A stretch of 64,000 nt of DNA. Origin: Hymenobacter artigasi (lineage in GTDB: Bacteria; Bacteroidota; Bacteroidia; Cytophagales; Hymenobacteraceae). The notes beneath the pieces were generated by a model, which saw only the letters and a program-made list of their open reading frames with translations, was not told where the DNA came from and did no database searches. Positions within the stretch are counted from its first letter, which is position 1, and each line of letters begins with the position of its first letter. The position numbers and the translations under genes were made by a program. The DNA lies in contig NZ_JAAVTK010000008.1 of NCBI RefSeq assembly GCF_012275535.1, forward strand, positions 62,001 through 126,000. The letters run 5' to 3'. Of this stretch, positions 1 to 8,311 are shown one piece after another.

Positions 1-91
1 ATATACCGGCGCTCCCAACCACCGGTATTTTTTTGATTTTCTGGTCCTTTGAGCGCGAAGCTGTTTATTAATTCGATAGTCTGAGCGGTTA

Positions 92-209
92 TCATCCTGA
101 GCATTTCGCGCATAAAGCGAAGACGCAGGACCTGTTCAAGGTTGCCCGTAGTCCTGTGGCGGTGATAAGGTCCTTCGTCTTCGCTTTATGCGCGAAATGC
201 TCAGGATGA
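92..209. repeat. long palindromic element, GTCAT-GAGC family
   Basis: Inverted repeat with arms at about 92-133 and 167-209. The outer ends read TCATCCTGAGC and GCTCAGGATGA and the arms match almost perfectly over about 42 bases, separated by a short unpaired spacer. The outer head is shared with the elements at 2768, 23491, 43470 and 49458, but the inner arm sequence is private to this copy. It occupies the middle of the gap before mutS2. No gene is visible in bases 1-318; the rest of the gap holds a probable promoter near 277. Confidence 0.85.
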
Positions 210-276
210 CGGACACTCACGAAACAGCCTCAATTTGAGCGGCCCGCCGCGAATCTTTCCCGCCCCGCCCGCTGTT

Positions 277-284
277 TACCTTCG
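277..284 (+). promoter_or_regulatory. putative -7 box for mutS2
   Basis: TACCTTCG matches the Bacteroidetes TAnnTTTG -7 consensus with one change. It lies 35 bases before the TTG start at 319. No convincing -33 TTG element was seen. Confidence 0.4.
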
Positions 285-318
285 TACCCAATTCTGAAAT
301 CCCGCAAAGCTCAATTTC

Positions 319-2763
319 TTGCTGTTACCACAACACTTCGAACAAAAAATCGGCTTCACCACCCTGCGCGAGCAGCTTGAAGCCAATTGCCTTTCCGCCC
401 TGGGCCGGCACTACGTGGCCCGCATGGAGTTCCAGCCCAAGCACGAGCCCCTGCTGAAACTGCTCCAACAGGCCGACGAATTCACCTACCTGCTGCGCTC
501 CGGGGCCGATTTCCCGGCCTCGCACTACCACGATGCTCAGGCCCACCTCAAGCGCGCCGCCCTGCCGGGCGCGTACCTGGACGTGGCCGCCTTCTTCGAG
601 GTTAAGATGAGCCTGCGCACCATCCGGCAGGCGCTGAGCTTCTTCTCCGATGCCGACCCCAGCCTGTACCCCTCGCTGCGCCTGCTGGGCATCGGCATCC
701 AGGTCGACCGCAATTTGCTGGCCGCGTTGGATAAAGTGGTGGACGATGAAGGCGCGGTGCGCGACGACGCGAGCCCGCTGCTGCGCCAGATTCGGCAGGA
801 GCTCATTGCCCGCCAGGGCCAGCTGCGCAAGCAGATTGCCGGCATTCTGCGCCACGCCAAAAACGAGGGCTGGATTCCCAGCGACTCCGAGCCCACCATT
901 CGCGGTGGGCGTTTGGTGCTGCCCGTCATTGCCGAGCACAAGCGCAAGGTGAAGGGCCTGATTCACGACGAATCGGCCTCGGGCCAAACGGTGTACATCG
1001 AGCCGGAAGCCGTTTTTGAGCTCAACAACGACATCAAGGACCTCGATAACGCTTACCATCGCGAGCTGATTCGCATCCTCACGGCCCTCACCGACCAGCT
1101 GCGCCCGCACATTCCGGACTTGCGCAAAGCGTATTCCTATTTGGGGTTGATTGACTTCATTAGAGCAAAGGCCAGATTGGCCGTCACGCTCGATTGCCGC
1201 CTGCCCGTGCTGCACAACAAGCCCCTGCTGAAGTGGGTGCAGGTGCGCCACCCGCTGTTGCAGCTGGCCTTTGCCCAGCACAAGCGCGACAACGGCGACC
1301 CCCGCGAAGTAGTGCCGCTCGACCTGGAACTGAACCACGAGCAGCGCATCCTCGTCATCTCCGGCCCCAACGCCGGCGGCAAATCCGTGAGCCTGAAAAC
1401 CGTGGGCCTTGTGCAGTTCATGCTGCAAATGGGCCTGCTCATCCCGTGCGCCGACAACTCCGAAGCCGGCGTGTTCGAGGATATTTTCCTGGACATCGGC
1501 GACGAGCAGAGCCTGGAAAACGACCTGAGTACCTACTCCTCGCACTTGCTGGCCATGAAGCAATTCATGCTGCTGGCCGGCAAGAAAAGCCTGGTGCTCA
1601 TCGACGAATTCGGCACCGGCACCGAGCCCAGCCTGGGCGGGGCCATTGCCGAAGCCGTGCTCGACCAGCTGAACAAGGCGCGGGTCTACGGCGTGATTAC
1701 CACGCACTACACCAACCTGAAGAACTTCGCTGAGCGCACCCCGCACCTCGTGAACGGCGCCATGCGCTACGACCCCGAGAAACTGCAGCCGCTGTATCGC
1801 CTCGAAGTGGGCAAGCCGGGCTCGTCGTTCGCCATCGAAATTGCCCGCAAAATCGGCCTGCCGAAGGAAGTGGTGGAGCGCGCCACCCAGCTGGTGGGCA
1901 AGGATAAAATCCGCTACGACCGCCTGCTCGAAGGCCTCGAAAAGGAGAAAACCGAACTCGAAACCCGCACCGCCGAAGCCGCCAAAGCCGAACGCCGCCT
2001 CAAAAGCGCCGCCAAGGAATACCAGGACCTCAAGCAGCACCTCGAAGACACCAAAATCGAAACCCTGCGCACGGCCAAGCAGCAGGCCAAAGCCTTGTTG
2101 GTAAACACCAACCAGCAAATCGAAGCCACCATCGGCGAAATCCGGCGCGGCAATGCCGACAAGGAAATCAACAAGGCTGCCCGCGAGAAGCTCGATAACT
2201 TCGTCAAGAAAGAACTGCAGATTGAGCCGCCCAAGCCCAAAGCCACCCGCGAGCGCGCCGAAGCCGGCGACCTCAAGCCCGGCGACAAAGTGGCCCTGTT
2301 CGGCCAGGAAGGCCACGGCGAGGTGGTGAGCGTGAAAGGCCAGACCGCCGAAGTCATATTCGGCGGCATGAAGACGCTGACCAAGCTCAGCCAGCTCGAA
2401 AAGCTGGGCCGGGCCGAAATCCGCGAGCGCGAGCAGGCCGCCAAATCCCAAAAATCGCGGCTCAGCGGCGGCAGCTCCGGTGGCGGCAACGGCGTGAACA
2501 TCACCGACCGCATGGCCGGCTTCAGCCCCACCCTCGACCTGCGCGGCGAGCGCGCCGAAGACGCCCTCACCAAAACCATGAGCTTCGTGGACGACGCCGT
2601 GATGCTGGGCATGCCCGAAATCAAGTTCCTGCACGGGCGCGGCAACGGCGTACTCCGCCACGTAGTGCGCGACTACCTGCGCTCGCAGCGGGCCGTAGCC
2701 AGCGTGGCCGACGAGCACGCCGACCGGGGCGGCGACGGCGTGACCATTGCGGTGCTGAAGTAA
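319..2763 (+). CDS. mutS2: Endonuclease MutS2 (Smr-domain MutS family protein)
   Basis: MutS2 family ATPase and nuclease, known for limiting homologous recombination and, in some bacteria, for rescuing collided ribosomes. At 814 residues it has normal family length. An N-terminal lever/clamp region leads to the ATPase with Walker A GPNAGGKS at residues 349-356 and Walker B LVLIDEFGTGTEP from residue 425. A charged coiled coil covers roughly 520-640, and a C-terminal Smr nuclease domain carries LDLRGE at 739 and HGRG at 772. The start is a TTG at 319, chosen because the protein then opens like other MutS2 proteins (hydrophobic residues, then FEQKIGF..LREQL..NCLS.LGR). No ATG lies closer. It stands alone, and its 3' side faces a convergent gene across a palindrome and a bidirectional terminator. 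Confidence 0.96.
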   Translation: MLLPQHFEQKIGFTTLREQLEANCLSALGRHYVARMEFQPKHEPLLKLLQQADEFTYLLRSGADFPASHYHDAQAHLKRAALPGAYLDVAAFFEVKMSLRTIRQALSFFSDADPSLYPSLRLLGIGIQVDRNLLAALDKVVDDEGAVRDDASPLLRQIRQELIARQGQLRKQIAGILRHAKNEGWIPSDSEPTIRGGRLVLPVIAEHKRKVKGLIHDESASGQTVYIEPEAVFELNNDIKDLDNAYHRELIRILTALTDQLRPHIPDLRKAYSYLGLIDFIRAKARLAVTLDCRLPVLHNKPLLKWVQVRHPLLQLAFAQHKRDNGDPREVVPLDLELNHEQRILVISGPNAGGKSVSLKTVGLVQFMLQMGLLIPCADNSEAGVFEDIFLDIGDEQSLENDLSTYSSHLLAMKQFMLLAGKKSLVLIDEFGTGTEPSLGGAIAEAVLDQLNKARVYGVITTHYTNLKNFAERTPHLVNGAMRYDPEKLQPLYRLEVGKPGSSFAIEIARKIGLPKEVVERATQLVGKDKIRYDRLLEGLEKEKTELETRTAEAAKAERRLKSAAKEYQDLKQHLEDTKIETLRTAKQQAKALLVNTNQQIEATIGEIRRGNADKEINKAAREKLDNFVKKELQIEPPKPKATRERAEAGDLKPGDKVALFGQEGHGEVVSVKGQTAEVIFGGMKTLTKLSQLEKLGRAEIREREQAAKSQKSRLSGGSSGGGNGVNITDRMAGFSPTLDLRGERAEDALTKTMSFVDDAVMLGMPEIKFLHGRGNGVLRHVVRDYLRSQRAVASVADEHADRGGDGVTIAVLK

Positions 2764-2767
2764 ACCC

Positions 2768-2866
2768 GTGTCATCCTGAGCGTAGCGAAGGACCTTGCCA
2801 CGTTTGCGTTGATTACTGTAAGCCATTCAGTCATGATAAGGTCCTTCGCTGCGCTCAGGATGACAC
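2768..2866. repeat. palindromic element, GTCAT-GAGC family
   Basis: Arms 2768-2796 and 2838-2866 pair almost perfectly, with outer ends GTGTCATCCTGAGCG and CGCTCAGGATGACAC. It uses the same outer head as the element at 92 but a shorter inner arm. It lies between convergent genes, immediately after the mutS2 stop. Confidence 0.85.
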
Positions 2867-2889
2867 GAAACAGCCACTAAGCAACCAAC

Positions 2890-2926
2890 AAAAAAGGCGG
2901 CTCCCTATTCGGGAGCCGCCTTTTTT
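2890..2926. terminator. bidirectional intrinsic terminator
   Basis: Six A, a perfect 10-bp GC-rich stem (GGCGGCTCCC / GGGAGCCGCC) with a 5-base loop, then six T. It is usable in both directions and sits between the convergent mutS2 and phospholipase-D-like genes. Confidence 0.9.
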
Positions 2927-2944
2927 GCGTCAGTTTCGCTCAGG

Positions 2945-5302
2945 TTATTCTACTACTACGCGGCTCGTCTGCACGGCCTCGGGAGTAGTTACCTGCACCA
3001 TGTACAGGCCCGCTTTCAGCGCCGTGGCGTCGATGGTGAGGTCGGTGCCGGTGAGGGGCTGGGTCTGGGTGAGCACTACGCGGCCGGTCACATCGCGCAG
3101 CACGATGGTGGCGGTGCGGGCCGAGCTGCTGGCCAGGTGCAGGCTGAAGCTGCCACGGGCCGGGTTGGGGTAGGCCTGCATGGTGCTGGCCTGCACCGTG
3201 CCGGTGCGGGTAGCCAGCACCAGGCGGCACACCGTGAACGCCGTGGTGTTCTCGGCGATGCGGGCGGCGTACTCCTGGTAGTAGCGGTTGGTCACGCGGG
3301 CATCGTGCACCACCAGCGTGTTTTCGTCATTCTCGGTATCGGCCGAAGCCGTCCAGTTGTGCGAGCCCACGAACACCGTGGGGTCCGACTGGCTGGCGCC
3401 AGCGTCCACAATCAGGGTTTTGTGGTGCATAATGCCGAAGCCGGCTGCTGTACGCTTGATGATGAGGCGGTTGCCCAGGCCTGCCTGCGCGAGGCGGAAG
3501 GCGTAGCCGGCCGTGCCGCTGGTGTCGTTCACGAGGCCGTCGGAGCAGCCCGCGATGTTGCGCGTGGTTATCTGGTTGGCAATGGCGCGGCCCAGGTCGG
3601 CCCGGGTCACGAGCATCGACTCGAAGTGCAGGTCGTTGTCGGCCGAGGCGATGGCGGTGAGCAAGCGGGCGTTCACGTTATCGGTGGGCGAGAAGTACGA
3701 CTCCACCGACTTGCCGCCGATGTTCAGGTAGTGCGGCGTGTTGTCGGACTTGCGCGAGCCAAACAGGCTGGTGCCGGGCGTAGCCGTCTGCGAACCCCAC
3801 ATCTCATTGAATTCCACGGCGTAGACGCGGGCCAGCGACTGGTCCTGAATGGCAATCACGTTGTTGGCATCGGTGGTGAGCTGGGCCGGGGTCCAGTTCA
3901 TCGAGCCCGTCCACACCCACGGCACGTTGGGGTTGGTGCTTTCGGCATCAATAATCACAAACTTGTTGTGCATGATGCTGCTGCCGCTGCTGCCGGGCTG
4001 GGCCGGGCGGGGTACGCGGGGAATAGAAGCCAGCAGCTGGCCCACGCTCACGTTGGCGTTGTCGTCTTCGAAAATAACGCGCACCTGTACGCCACGCGTT
4101 TTGGCGGCATTCACCGCGTTCAGAATAGTCGTGTTGTTCCAGTTGTAGATGGCAATGTCCAGCGTCTGGGTGGCGCGGTTGATGTAGCGCACCAGTGTAT
4201 CGGGGGCCGCGCCGTTGAGCATGGTCACGGCCGCGTTGCCGGGCAGGGCCAGGGAGGCATCTACCGTCCGGTTGAAGAAGTTCTTGATAACGCCCGACGA
4301 CAGCGAAGCCGTAATCATGGGTACCGCGCGCGACTCCGACCGGCCCACGCTGTTCACCGACACGGCTTGTACGTAGTAGATGGTAGCGGGCTGCAGGCCC
4401 GTAATAACCTGGCTGTGAGCCGTGGTGAGGGCTGTGGACCCCGGTACCGTCGTGAACGTGCCGTTAGGCGTGGTGGAATACGACAGGATAGTGTTGCCGG
4501 CGTTCTGGGTGTTGAAGCTGACCGTGAAGCCGGTGGTGGTGATGTTGGAAGGCACCGGGCTGGTGGTCAGGTTAGGCGTGAGGCCCTGCACGAAGTCGGC
4601 GTACTTGCGGCTGAGCATCTGGTAGCCGCCCACAATGCTGGTGGCCGATGGCGAGTACTGGCTCATGATGCCAATGGCATCGAAGGTGCCCGTGGGACTG
4701 GGCTTGCCAATGAGGCCATCGGGGCCGTTGGAGTTGGTCGGTACATAGTTGACCAGCGTCGTATTGTTGTTCAGGCGGTAGGTGGTGTTGGCCGTGAAGG
4801 CCGCTACCGCGCCGCCGCCGGTGGTATTCACCGAAGTCAGGCCGTTGATGCGTACCAGCATGCCTTCGTACTGCTCAGCGTAGGCCGAAGCAGCCTGGGC
4901 CGCCGTGAACACGACCGGGGCCGGCACCGGCCGGTTGCCGGCCAGCACGGTGAGGGAGGCAATGGGGTCGATTTCGAGCAGGCCGCGATACATTTTCAGG
5001 CTGCCGGTAACTTCAATGCTGTCGCCGGGAACCAGCGGCGACACCAGCGGCCCCGTGGCACCGCCCGTCGTGTACACGGCAATGCCCGCCGTGCGGTCCT
5101 GGATATAACGAACGATGCTCACCGTGGAGCCCAACTCGTCGCCGTTGGTCACAATGCCGCGCACCGTCACGGTGGGGCCGGCCACGTTGTTGGCCGTGGG
5201 GGCCTGAGCGCGGGCCGCCGCAATGGTGATGGCCGTTTGGGCGGAAGCCGCGTGCCACGACGTAGCACACGCCAACAACGCCAGCAGAGTAAGTTTCTTC
5301 AT
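2945..5302 (-). CDS. Secreted phospholipase D-like protein with OB-fold, Fn3 and T9SS type A sorting domain
   Basis: A 785-residue secreted protein. The start at 5302 gives a clean signal peptide (MKKLTLLALLACATSWHAAS, cut after SAQ); an upstream in-frame extension would bury it. Order of parts: an OB-fold-like domain (about 25-240, with RGIVTNGDE and GDSIEVTGSL), a fibronectin type III domain (about 250-345), two phospholipase D-like halves, and a C-terminal sorting domain (about 710-785, starting AYPNPARG and ending GLYMVQV.T..). The first HKD motif is HNKFVIID at 445-452 and the second is HHKTLIVD at 626-633, each followed by a (G)S-(H/M)NWT motif, so both halves of a PLD active site are present. 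Probable role: extracellular or surface phosphodiesterase/nuclease exported by the T9SS; the substrate is unknown. A shorter paralogue lies directly upstream. Confidence 0.9.
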   Translation of the reverse strand: MKKLTLLALLACATSWHAASAQTAITIAAARAQAPTANNVAGPTVTVRGIVTNGDELGSTVSIVRYIQDRTAGIAVYTTGGATGPLVSPLVPGDSIEVTGSLKMYRGLLEIDPIASLTVLAGNRPVPAPVVFTAAQAASAYAEQYEGMLVRINGLTSVNTTGGGAVAAFTANTTYRLNNNTTLVNYVPTNSNGPDGLIGKPSPTGTFDAIGIMSQYSPSATSIVGGYQMLSRKYADFVQGLTPNLTTSPVPSNITTTGFTVSFNTQNAGNTILSYSTTPNGTFTTVPGSTALTTAHSQVITGLQPATIYYVQAVSVNSVGRSESRAVPMITASLSSGVIKNFFNRTVDASLALPGNAAVTMLNGAAPDTLVRYINRATQTLDIAIYNWNNTTILNAVNAAKTRGVQVRVIFEDDNANVSVGQLLASIPRVPRPAQPGSSGSSIMHNKFVIIDAESTNPNVPWVWTGSMNWTPAQLTTDANNVIAIQDQSLARVYAVEFNEMWGSQTATPGTSLFGSRKSDNTPHYLNIGGKSVESYFSPTDNVNARLLTAIASADNDLHFESMLVTRADLGRAIANQITTRNIAGCSDGLVNDTSGTAGYAFRLAQAGLGNRLIIKRTAAGFGIMHHKTLIVDAGASQSDPTVFVGSHNWTASADTENDENTLVVHDARVTNRYYQEYAARIAENTTAFTVCRLVLATRTGTVQASTMQAYPNPARGSFSLHLASSSARTATIVLRDVTGRVVLTQTQPLTGTDLTIDATALKAGLYMVQVTTPEAVQTSRVVVE

Positions 5303-5384
5303 AAGAAAAACAGAATGTAAAGAAATGATTAAGTTAAAGTTGAAGCACTGGGCCGAAATACAAAGATGCTGAATTTTGGGCAAA

Positions 5385-5436
5385 CCAACGCCCGGGTCGG
5401 GCCGCCGGTTTGCGTGGCGGCCAACCCGGGCGTTGG
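5385..5436. repeat. GC-rich palindrome, possible terminator
   Basis: Arms 5385-5406 (CCAACGCCCGGG...GCCGCC) and 5416-5436 form a strong stem with a 9-base loop. It lies 20 bases beyond the stop of the reverse-strand gene ending at 5456. It has no T tract, so it is either a weak terminator or another palindromic repeat. Confidence 0.7.
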
Positions 5437-5455
5437 CGTATTCAGCGTCCCCGAT

Positions 5456-6466
5456 TTAGTTTTTGCCGCTGCTCCGGCTGCGCTTGCCGGTGCTCGTGAT
5501 GAAGGGTACCGGCGTGGCCGTTTCGGTGCCGGCTCCGTTGCGCGAGCTCACCTCCACGTAGTAGGTAGTGCCGGGAATCAGGTTGTTCAGCGTGAGGCTG
5601 TGGTGGGTGGTCAGGCTGGCATCCAGGCGGCTTTCTTTCAGTTCTTTGGCGTTGAGGCCGTAGCGCACGCGGGTATCGCCGGGGTTCAGGGTAGAATACA
5701 CCACGGTGAAGCCCGTAGCACTGACATCGACGGGCACGGGCTCTTCGGTGAGGCGGGGCAGGCCGCTGCCGCGCACAAAGTCGGTGGCCAGGCGGGGCAG
5801 CAGCTGGTAGCCGCCGGTGCCCCCCGGCGCGTACTGGCTCATGATGCCGCGCACGTCGAACGGCTCGCCGGTGGGCGGAGTGGTTCCGATAAGGCCATCG
5901 GGCCCGGTACTGGCGGCCCCCACGCGCAGCAGCGCGCCGGCCGTGCCGTCGAGCAGGTAATTGGCGTTGCCAACCAGGGCCTCGGCGGGGGCGCTGGTTG
6001 GGGTGAGCAGCCGCGTTATGCCGGTTATCTCAACCAGCCGGCTTTCATTCGCCTCGGCAAAAGCCGTGGCAACCTGGTCTGCCGGCACGTGCAGCGGATG
6101 CAGCCGCCGGCCGCCGGCCAGCTTATGAAACGAAGCGACGGGGTCCATTTCCAGCAGCCCGTTGTAGACCTTGAGCTGGCCCGTCACCTGAATGCTGTCG
6201 CCGGCCTGCAAGTCGCCGAAGCCCGGCAGCTTGGCGGGCTGGGCGTAGAGGGCCAGGCCGGCTTCGCCATCCTGCACGTAGCGAATGTTGCCCATCTCGG
6301 CCCCGTTCAGCACTACGGCTCGCACCGTAACGGTGCTGCCCGGCCCCAAGGCCCGGGCCGCTTTCAGGGTGAGAACTGGGGGCGTAGGGAGGGTGAGCAG
6401 GGAAGCCGGAGCTGCCCACGCCGGGCCGGCAAGCACCCCGGCAAGCAGGAGGAAAGTTGGTTTCAT
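5456..6466 (-). CDS. Secreted OB-fold/Fn3 protein, short paralogue of the neighbouring PLD protein
   Basis: 336 residues with an N-terminal signal peptide (MKPTFLLLAGVLAGPAWA). It follows the same plan as the first ~345 residues of the adjacent 785-residue PLD-like protein: an OB-fold-like region (VRAVVLNGAEMGNIRYVQDG, GDSIQVTGQLKVYNGLLEMDPVAS), a second segment ending GPDGLIG..PTG...DVRGIMSQY, and a fibronectin type III domain (GFTVVYSTLNPG...PGTTYYVEVSSRNGAG). It stops where the PLD catalytic part begins in the paralogue and has a basic tail (GKRSRSSGKN). It therefore lacks both the catalytic half and a visible T9SS sorting domain. It is most likely a duplicated then truncated, or independently used, binding module. 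The two genes are tandem on the same strand and separated by a palindrome. Confidence 0.75.
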   Translation of the reverse strand: MKPTFLLLAGVLAGPAWAAPASLLTLPTPPVLTLKAARALGPGSTVTVRAVVLNGAEMGNIRYVQDGEAGLALYAQPAKLPGFGDLQAGDSIQVTGQLKVYNGLLEMDPVASFHKLAGGRRLHPLHVPADQVATAFAEANESRLVEITGITRLLTPTSAPAEALVGNANYLLDGTAGALLRVGAASTGPDGLIGTTPPTGEPFDVRGIMSQYAPGGTGGYQLLPRLATDFVRGSGLPRLTEEPVPVDVSATGFTVVYSTLNPGDTRVRYGLNAKELKESRLDASLTTHHSLTLNNLIPGTTYYVEVSSRNGAGTETATPVPFITSTGKRSRSSGKN

Positions 6467-6581
6467 AAATTGAAGAATAAGCAGACCGGCCGCGAAATGG
6501 CTGATGTAAAGAATGCGACAAATTACGCATCATTTCTCATTTTCAGCAATATTATCGACTGATTGGCCGGGTGCTATTCAA

Positions 6582-7622
6582 TCACAAAATATTAACTTCC
6601 GGGTGAAGGTCGATGCCGAACTGCTGGCGTACGGACGAGATTATCTCTTCGGCCAGTTGGCGTACTTCGCTGCCAGTAGCCCCGCCGTGGTTCACGAGCA
6701 CCAGGGCCTGCCGGGCGTGCACGCCGTGGGTGCCTTCGCCGGGGCCGCGCCGCAGCCCCTTCCAGCCGGCCCGCTCGATTAGCCAGCCGGCGGGCACCTT
6801 CACGCCGCCGGGCACGGGGTAGCCGGGCAGGTCGGGGTACTGGCTTTTGAGGTGGTCGAACCGGGCCTGGGAGATTTCGGGGTTCTTGAAAAACGAGCCG
6901 GCGTTGCCGATTTCGGCCGGGTCGGGCAGCTTGGAGCGACGAATGTGCACCACGGCCCGGCTCACGTCCTGCGGCGTGGGCTCGCCCTCGATGCCGAGCT
7001 CGGCCAGCGTATCGGCAATGGCCCCGTACTGGAGGTTGGGGCGGGCCTGGCGGTGCAGGCGCAGCACCACGGCCGTCACCACAAACTGGCTTTTGAGCAC
7101 GTTTTTGAACACGCTTTCGCGGTAGCCAAAGCCGCACTCGCCGGCCGAAAACACGCGGCCTTCGCCGGTAGCTATTTCCACGGCCTCCAGGTGGTCGAAG
7201 GTGTCGCGCAACTCGGCCCCGTAGGCCCCGATGTTCTGCAGCGGGGCCGCGCCCACCGTGCCGGGAATGAGGGAGAGGTTTTCGATGCCGCTGAGCTGCT
7301 GGTCGAGCGTGTATTCGACCAGGCCGTGCCAGCTCTCGCCGGCCCCGGCCCGCACGAGAGCCGTTTGGGCATCACCGTCTTCGCTGATAATTTCCAGCCC
7401 GCGAATCTCATTCTTAAGCACCACGCCGGCGAAATCCTGGGTGAACAGCAGGTTGGAGCCGCCGCCCAGAATGAGCTTTTCAGCCGCCTGTACCTGGGGC
7501 AGCTGCAGCAGCGCGCGCAGCTCATCGGCCGAGGCGAAGCGGGCGAAGTAGCGGGCCCGCACATCGAGGCCGAAGGTATTGTAGGGGCGGAGGGAGACGT
7601 TTTCTTCGAGCGTAGGCATCAT
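6582..7622 (-). CDS. murB: UDP-N-acetylenolpyruvoylglucosamine reductase (MurB)
   Basis: FAD enzyme that reduces UDP-GlcNAc-enolpyruvate to UDP-N-acetylmuramate in cytoplasmic peptidoglycan precursor synthesis. At 346 residues it fits the longer, E. coli-like type I MurB. Visible motifs are the FAD-binding GGGSNLLF, IPGTVGAAPLQNIGAYGAEL, the catalytic-serine region GNAGSFFKNP, KVPAGWLIERAGWKG, and the C-terminal HPEVNIL that carries the conserved glutamate. Two adjacent ATG codons (7622 and 7619) are possible starts. A TACCTTTG -7 box ends 6 bases before the first, suggesting a leaderless transcript. It diverges from kptA across a palindrome. Confidence 0.96.
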   Translation of the reverse strand: MMPTLEENVSLRPYNTFGLDVRARYFARFASADELRALLQLPQVQAAEKLILGGGSNLLFTQDFAGVVLKNEIRGLEIISEDGDAQTALVRAGAGESWHGLVEYTLDQQLSGIENLSLIPGTVGAAPLQNIGAYGAELRDTFDHLEAVEIATGEGRVFSAGECGFGYRESVFKNVLKSQFVVTAVVLRLHRQARPNLQYGAIADTLAELGIEGEPTPQDVSRAVVHIRRSKLPDPAEIGNAGSFFKNPEISQARFDHLKSQYPDLPGYPVPGGVKVPAGWLIERAGWKGLRRGPGEGTHGVHARQALVLVNHGGATGSEVRQLAEEIISSVRQQFGIDLHPEVNIL

Positions 7623-7627
7623 GCCTG

Positions 7628-7635
7628 CAAAGGTA
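7628..7635 (-). promoter_or_regulatory. -7 box of murB, leaderless spacing
   Basis: Read on the reverse strand the sequence is TACCTTTG, a perfect TAnnTTTG match. It ends six bases before the murB ATG, so transcription would begin at or next to the start codon. Confidence 0.55.
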
Positions 7636-7648
7636 GCGGCCAGACGAA

Positions 7649-7730
7649 GTACCGTGGACGCCGCGAGTCCGTGCGTTGGTGCTGGGTGATGTCGGCGTTC
7701 ATGCGCGCGGGCTCGCAGCGTCCACGGTAC
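7649..7730. repeat. palindrome between divergent murB and kptA
   Basis: Arms 7649-7675 (GTACCGTGGACGCCGCGAG...) and 7704-7730 (...CTCGCAGCGTCCACGGTAC) pair with few mismatches. It sits between divergent promoters, so it cannot be a terminator for either gene. Confidence 0.8.
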
Positions 7731-7737
7731 AGCCTGC

Positions 7738-7745
7738 TACCTTCG
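7738..7745 (+). promoter_or_regulatory. -7 box of kptA, leaderless spacing
   Basis: TACCTTCG, one change from TAnnTTTG, ends six bases before the kptA ATG at 7751. Both the position and the spacing mirror murB. Confidence 0.5.
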
Positions 7746-7750
7746 TACTT

Positions 7751-8296
7751 ATGGACCCCAAGCAAGCCACCCGCCTCAGCAAGTTTCTCAGCCTGCACCT
7801 GCGTCACACGCCCGCCGCCATCGGCCTGACCTTGCAGGAAGGCGGCTGGGTAGGCGTCACTGATTTGCTGGCTGCCAGCGCGGTGCACGGCATGCCCATC
7901 AGCCAGGACGAGTTGACGGAAATCGTGACGGGCAGCGACAAACAGCGCTTCGCCTTCGATGCCGACGGCACCCGGATTCGGGCCCAGCAGGGCCACAGCG
8001 TGGAAGTCGATTTGCAGCTGCTGCCGGCCGTGCCGCCCGCCGTGCTCTACCACGGCACGGCGCCAGCCGCGCTGCCCGCTATCCGGCGTGAAGGTCTGCA
8101 GAAGATGAAGCGTCACCACGTCCACCTCTCGCCCGATGCCGAAACGGCCCGGCGTGTGGGCGCCCGGCGCGGCCCGCCCATCATCCTGACGGTAGATGCC
8201 GCCGCCCTGCTCGCCGCCGGCGTGGTGTTCTATGAATCCGGCAACGGCGTGTGGCTGGTGGAGGCCGTACCGCCAGCATATCTGCGGGAGGCGTAG
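7751..8296 (+). CDS. kptA: RNA 2'-phosphotransferase (KptA/Tpt1 family)
   Basis: 181 residues, normal for bacterial KptA. The family removes an internal RNA 2'-phosphate by transferring it to NAD+, releasing ADP-ribose 1'',2''-cyclic phosphate and nicotinamide. In eukaryotes it finishes tRNA splicing; the bacterial substrate is uncertain. Conserved features seen are RLSKFLSLHLRH at residues 8-19, GGWV..TDLL, the YHGT motif, IRREGL, HVHLS and a conserved basic segment (ARRVGARRG). The start at 7751 (MDPKQATRLSK) is chosen over an upstream in-frame ATG at 7676 because the family begins just before the KFLSLHLRH motif and because the -7 box at 7738 would lie inside the longer reading. Confidence 0.92.
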   Translation: MDPKQATRLSKFLSLHLRHTPAAIGLTLQEGGWVGVTDLLAASAVHGMPISQDELTEIVTGSDKQRFAFDADGTRIRAQQGHSVEVDLQLLPAVPPAVLYHGTAPAALPAIRREGLQKMKRHHVHLSPDAETARRVGARRGPPIILTVDAAALLAAGVVFYESGNGVWLVEAVPPAYLREA

Positions 8297-8311
8297 GCGC
8301 GTCTTTGGCCG

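Noticed and set aside
325..2826. 833-codon open frame on the reverse strand opposite mutS2
   Set aside because: It mirrors the codons of a confident mutS2 gene; its translation is low-complexity Gly/Ala/Val/His/Phe and matches no family. High GC leaves antisense frames open.
3137..5320. 727-codon forward frame opposite the PLD-like gene
   Set aside because: Biased Gly/Arg/His/Val composition; the reverse strand carries two HKD motifs, a signal peptide and a sorting domain.
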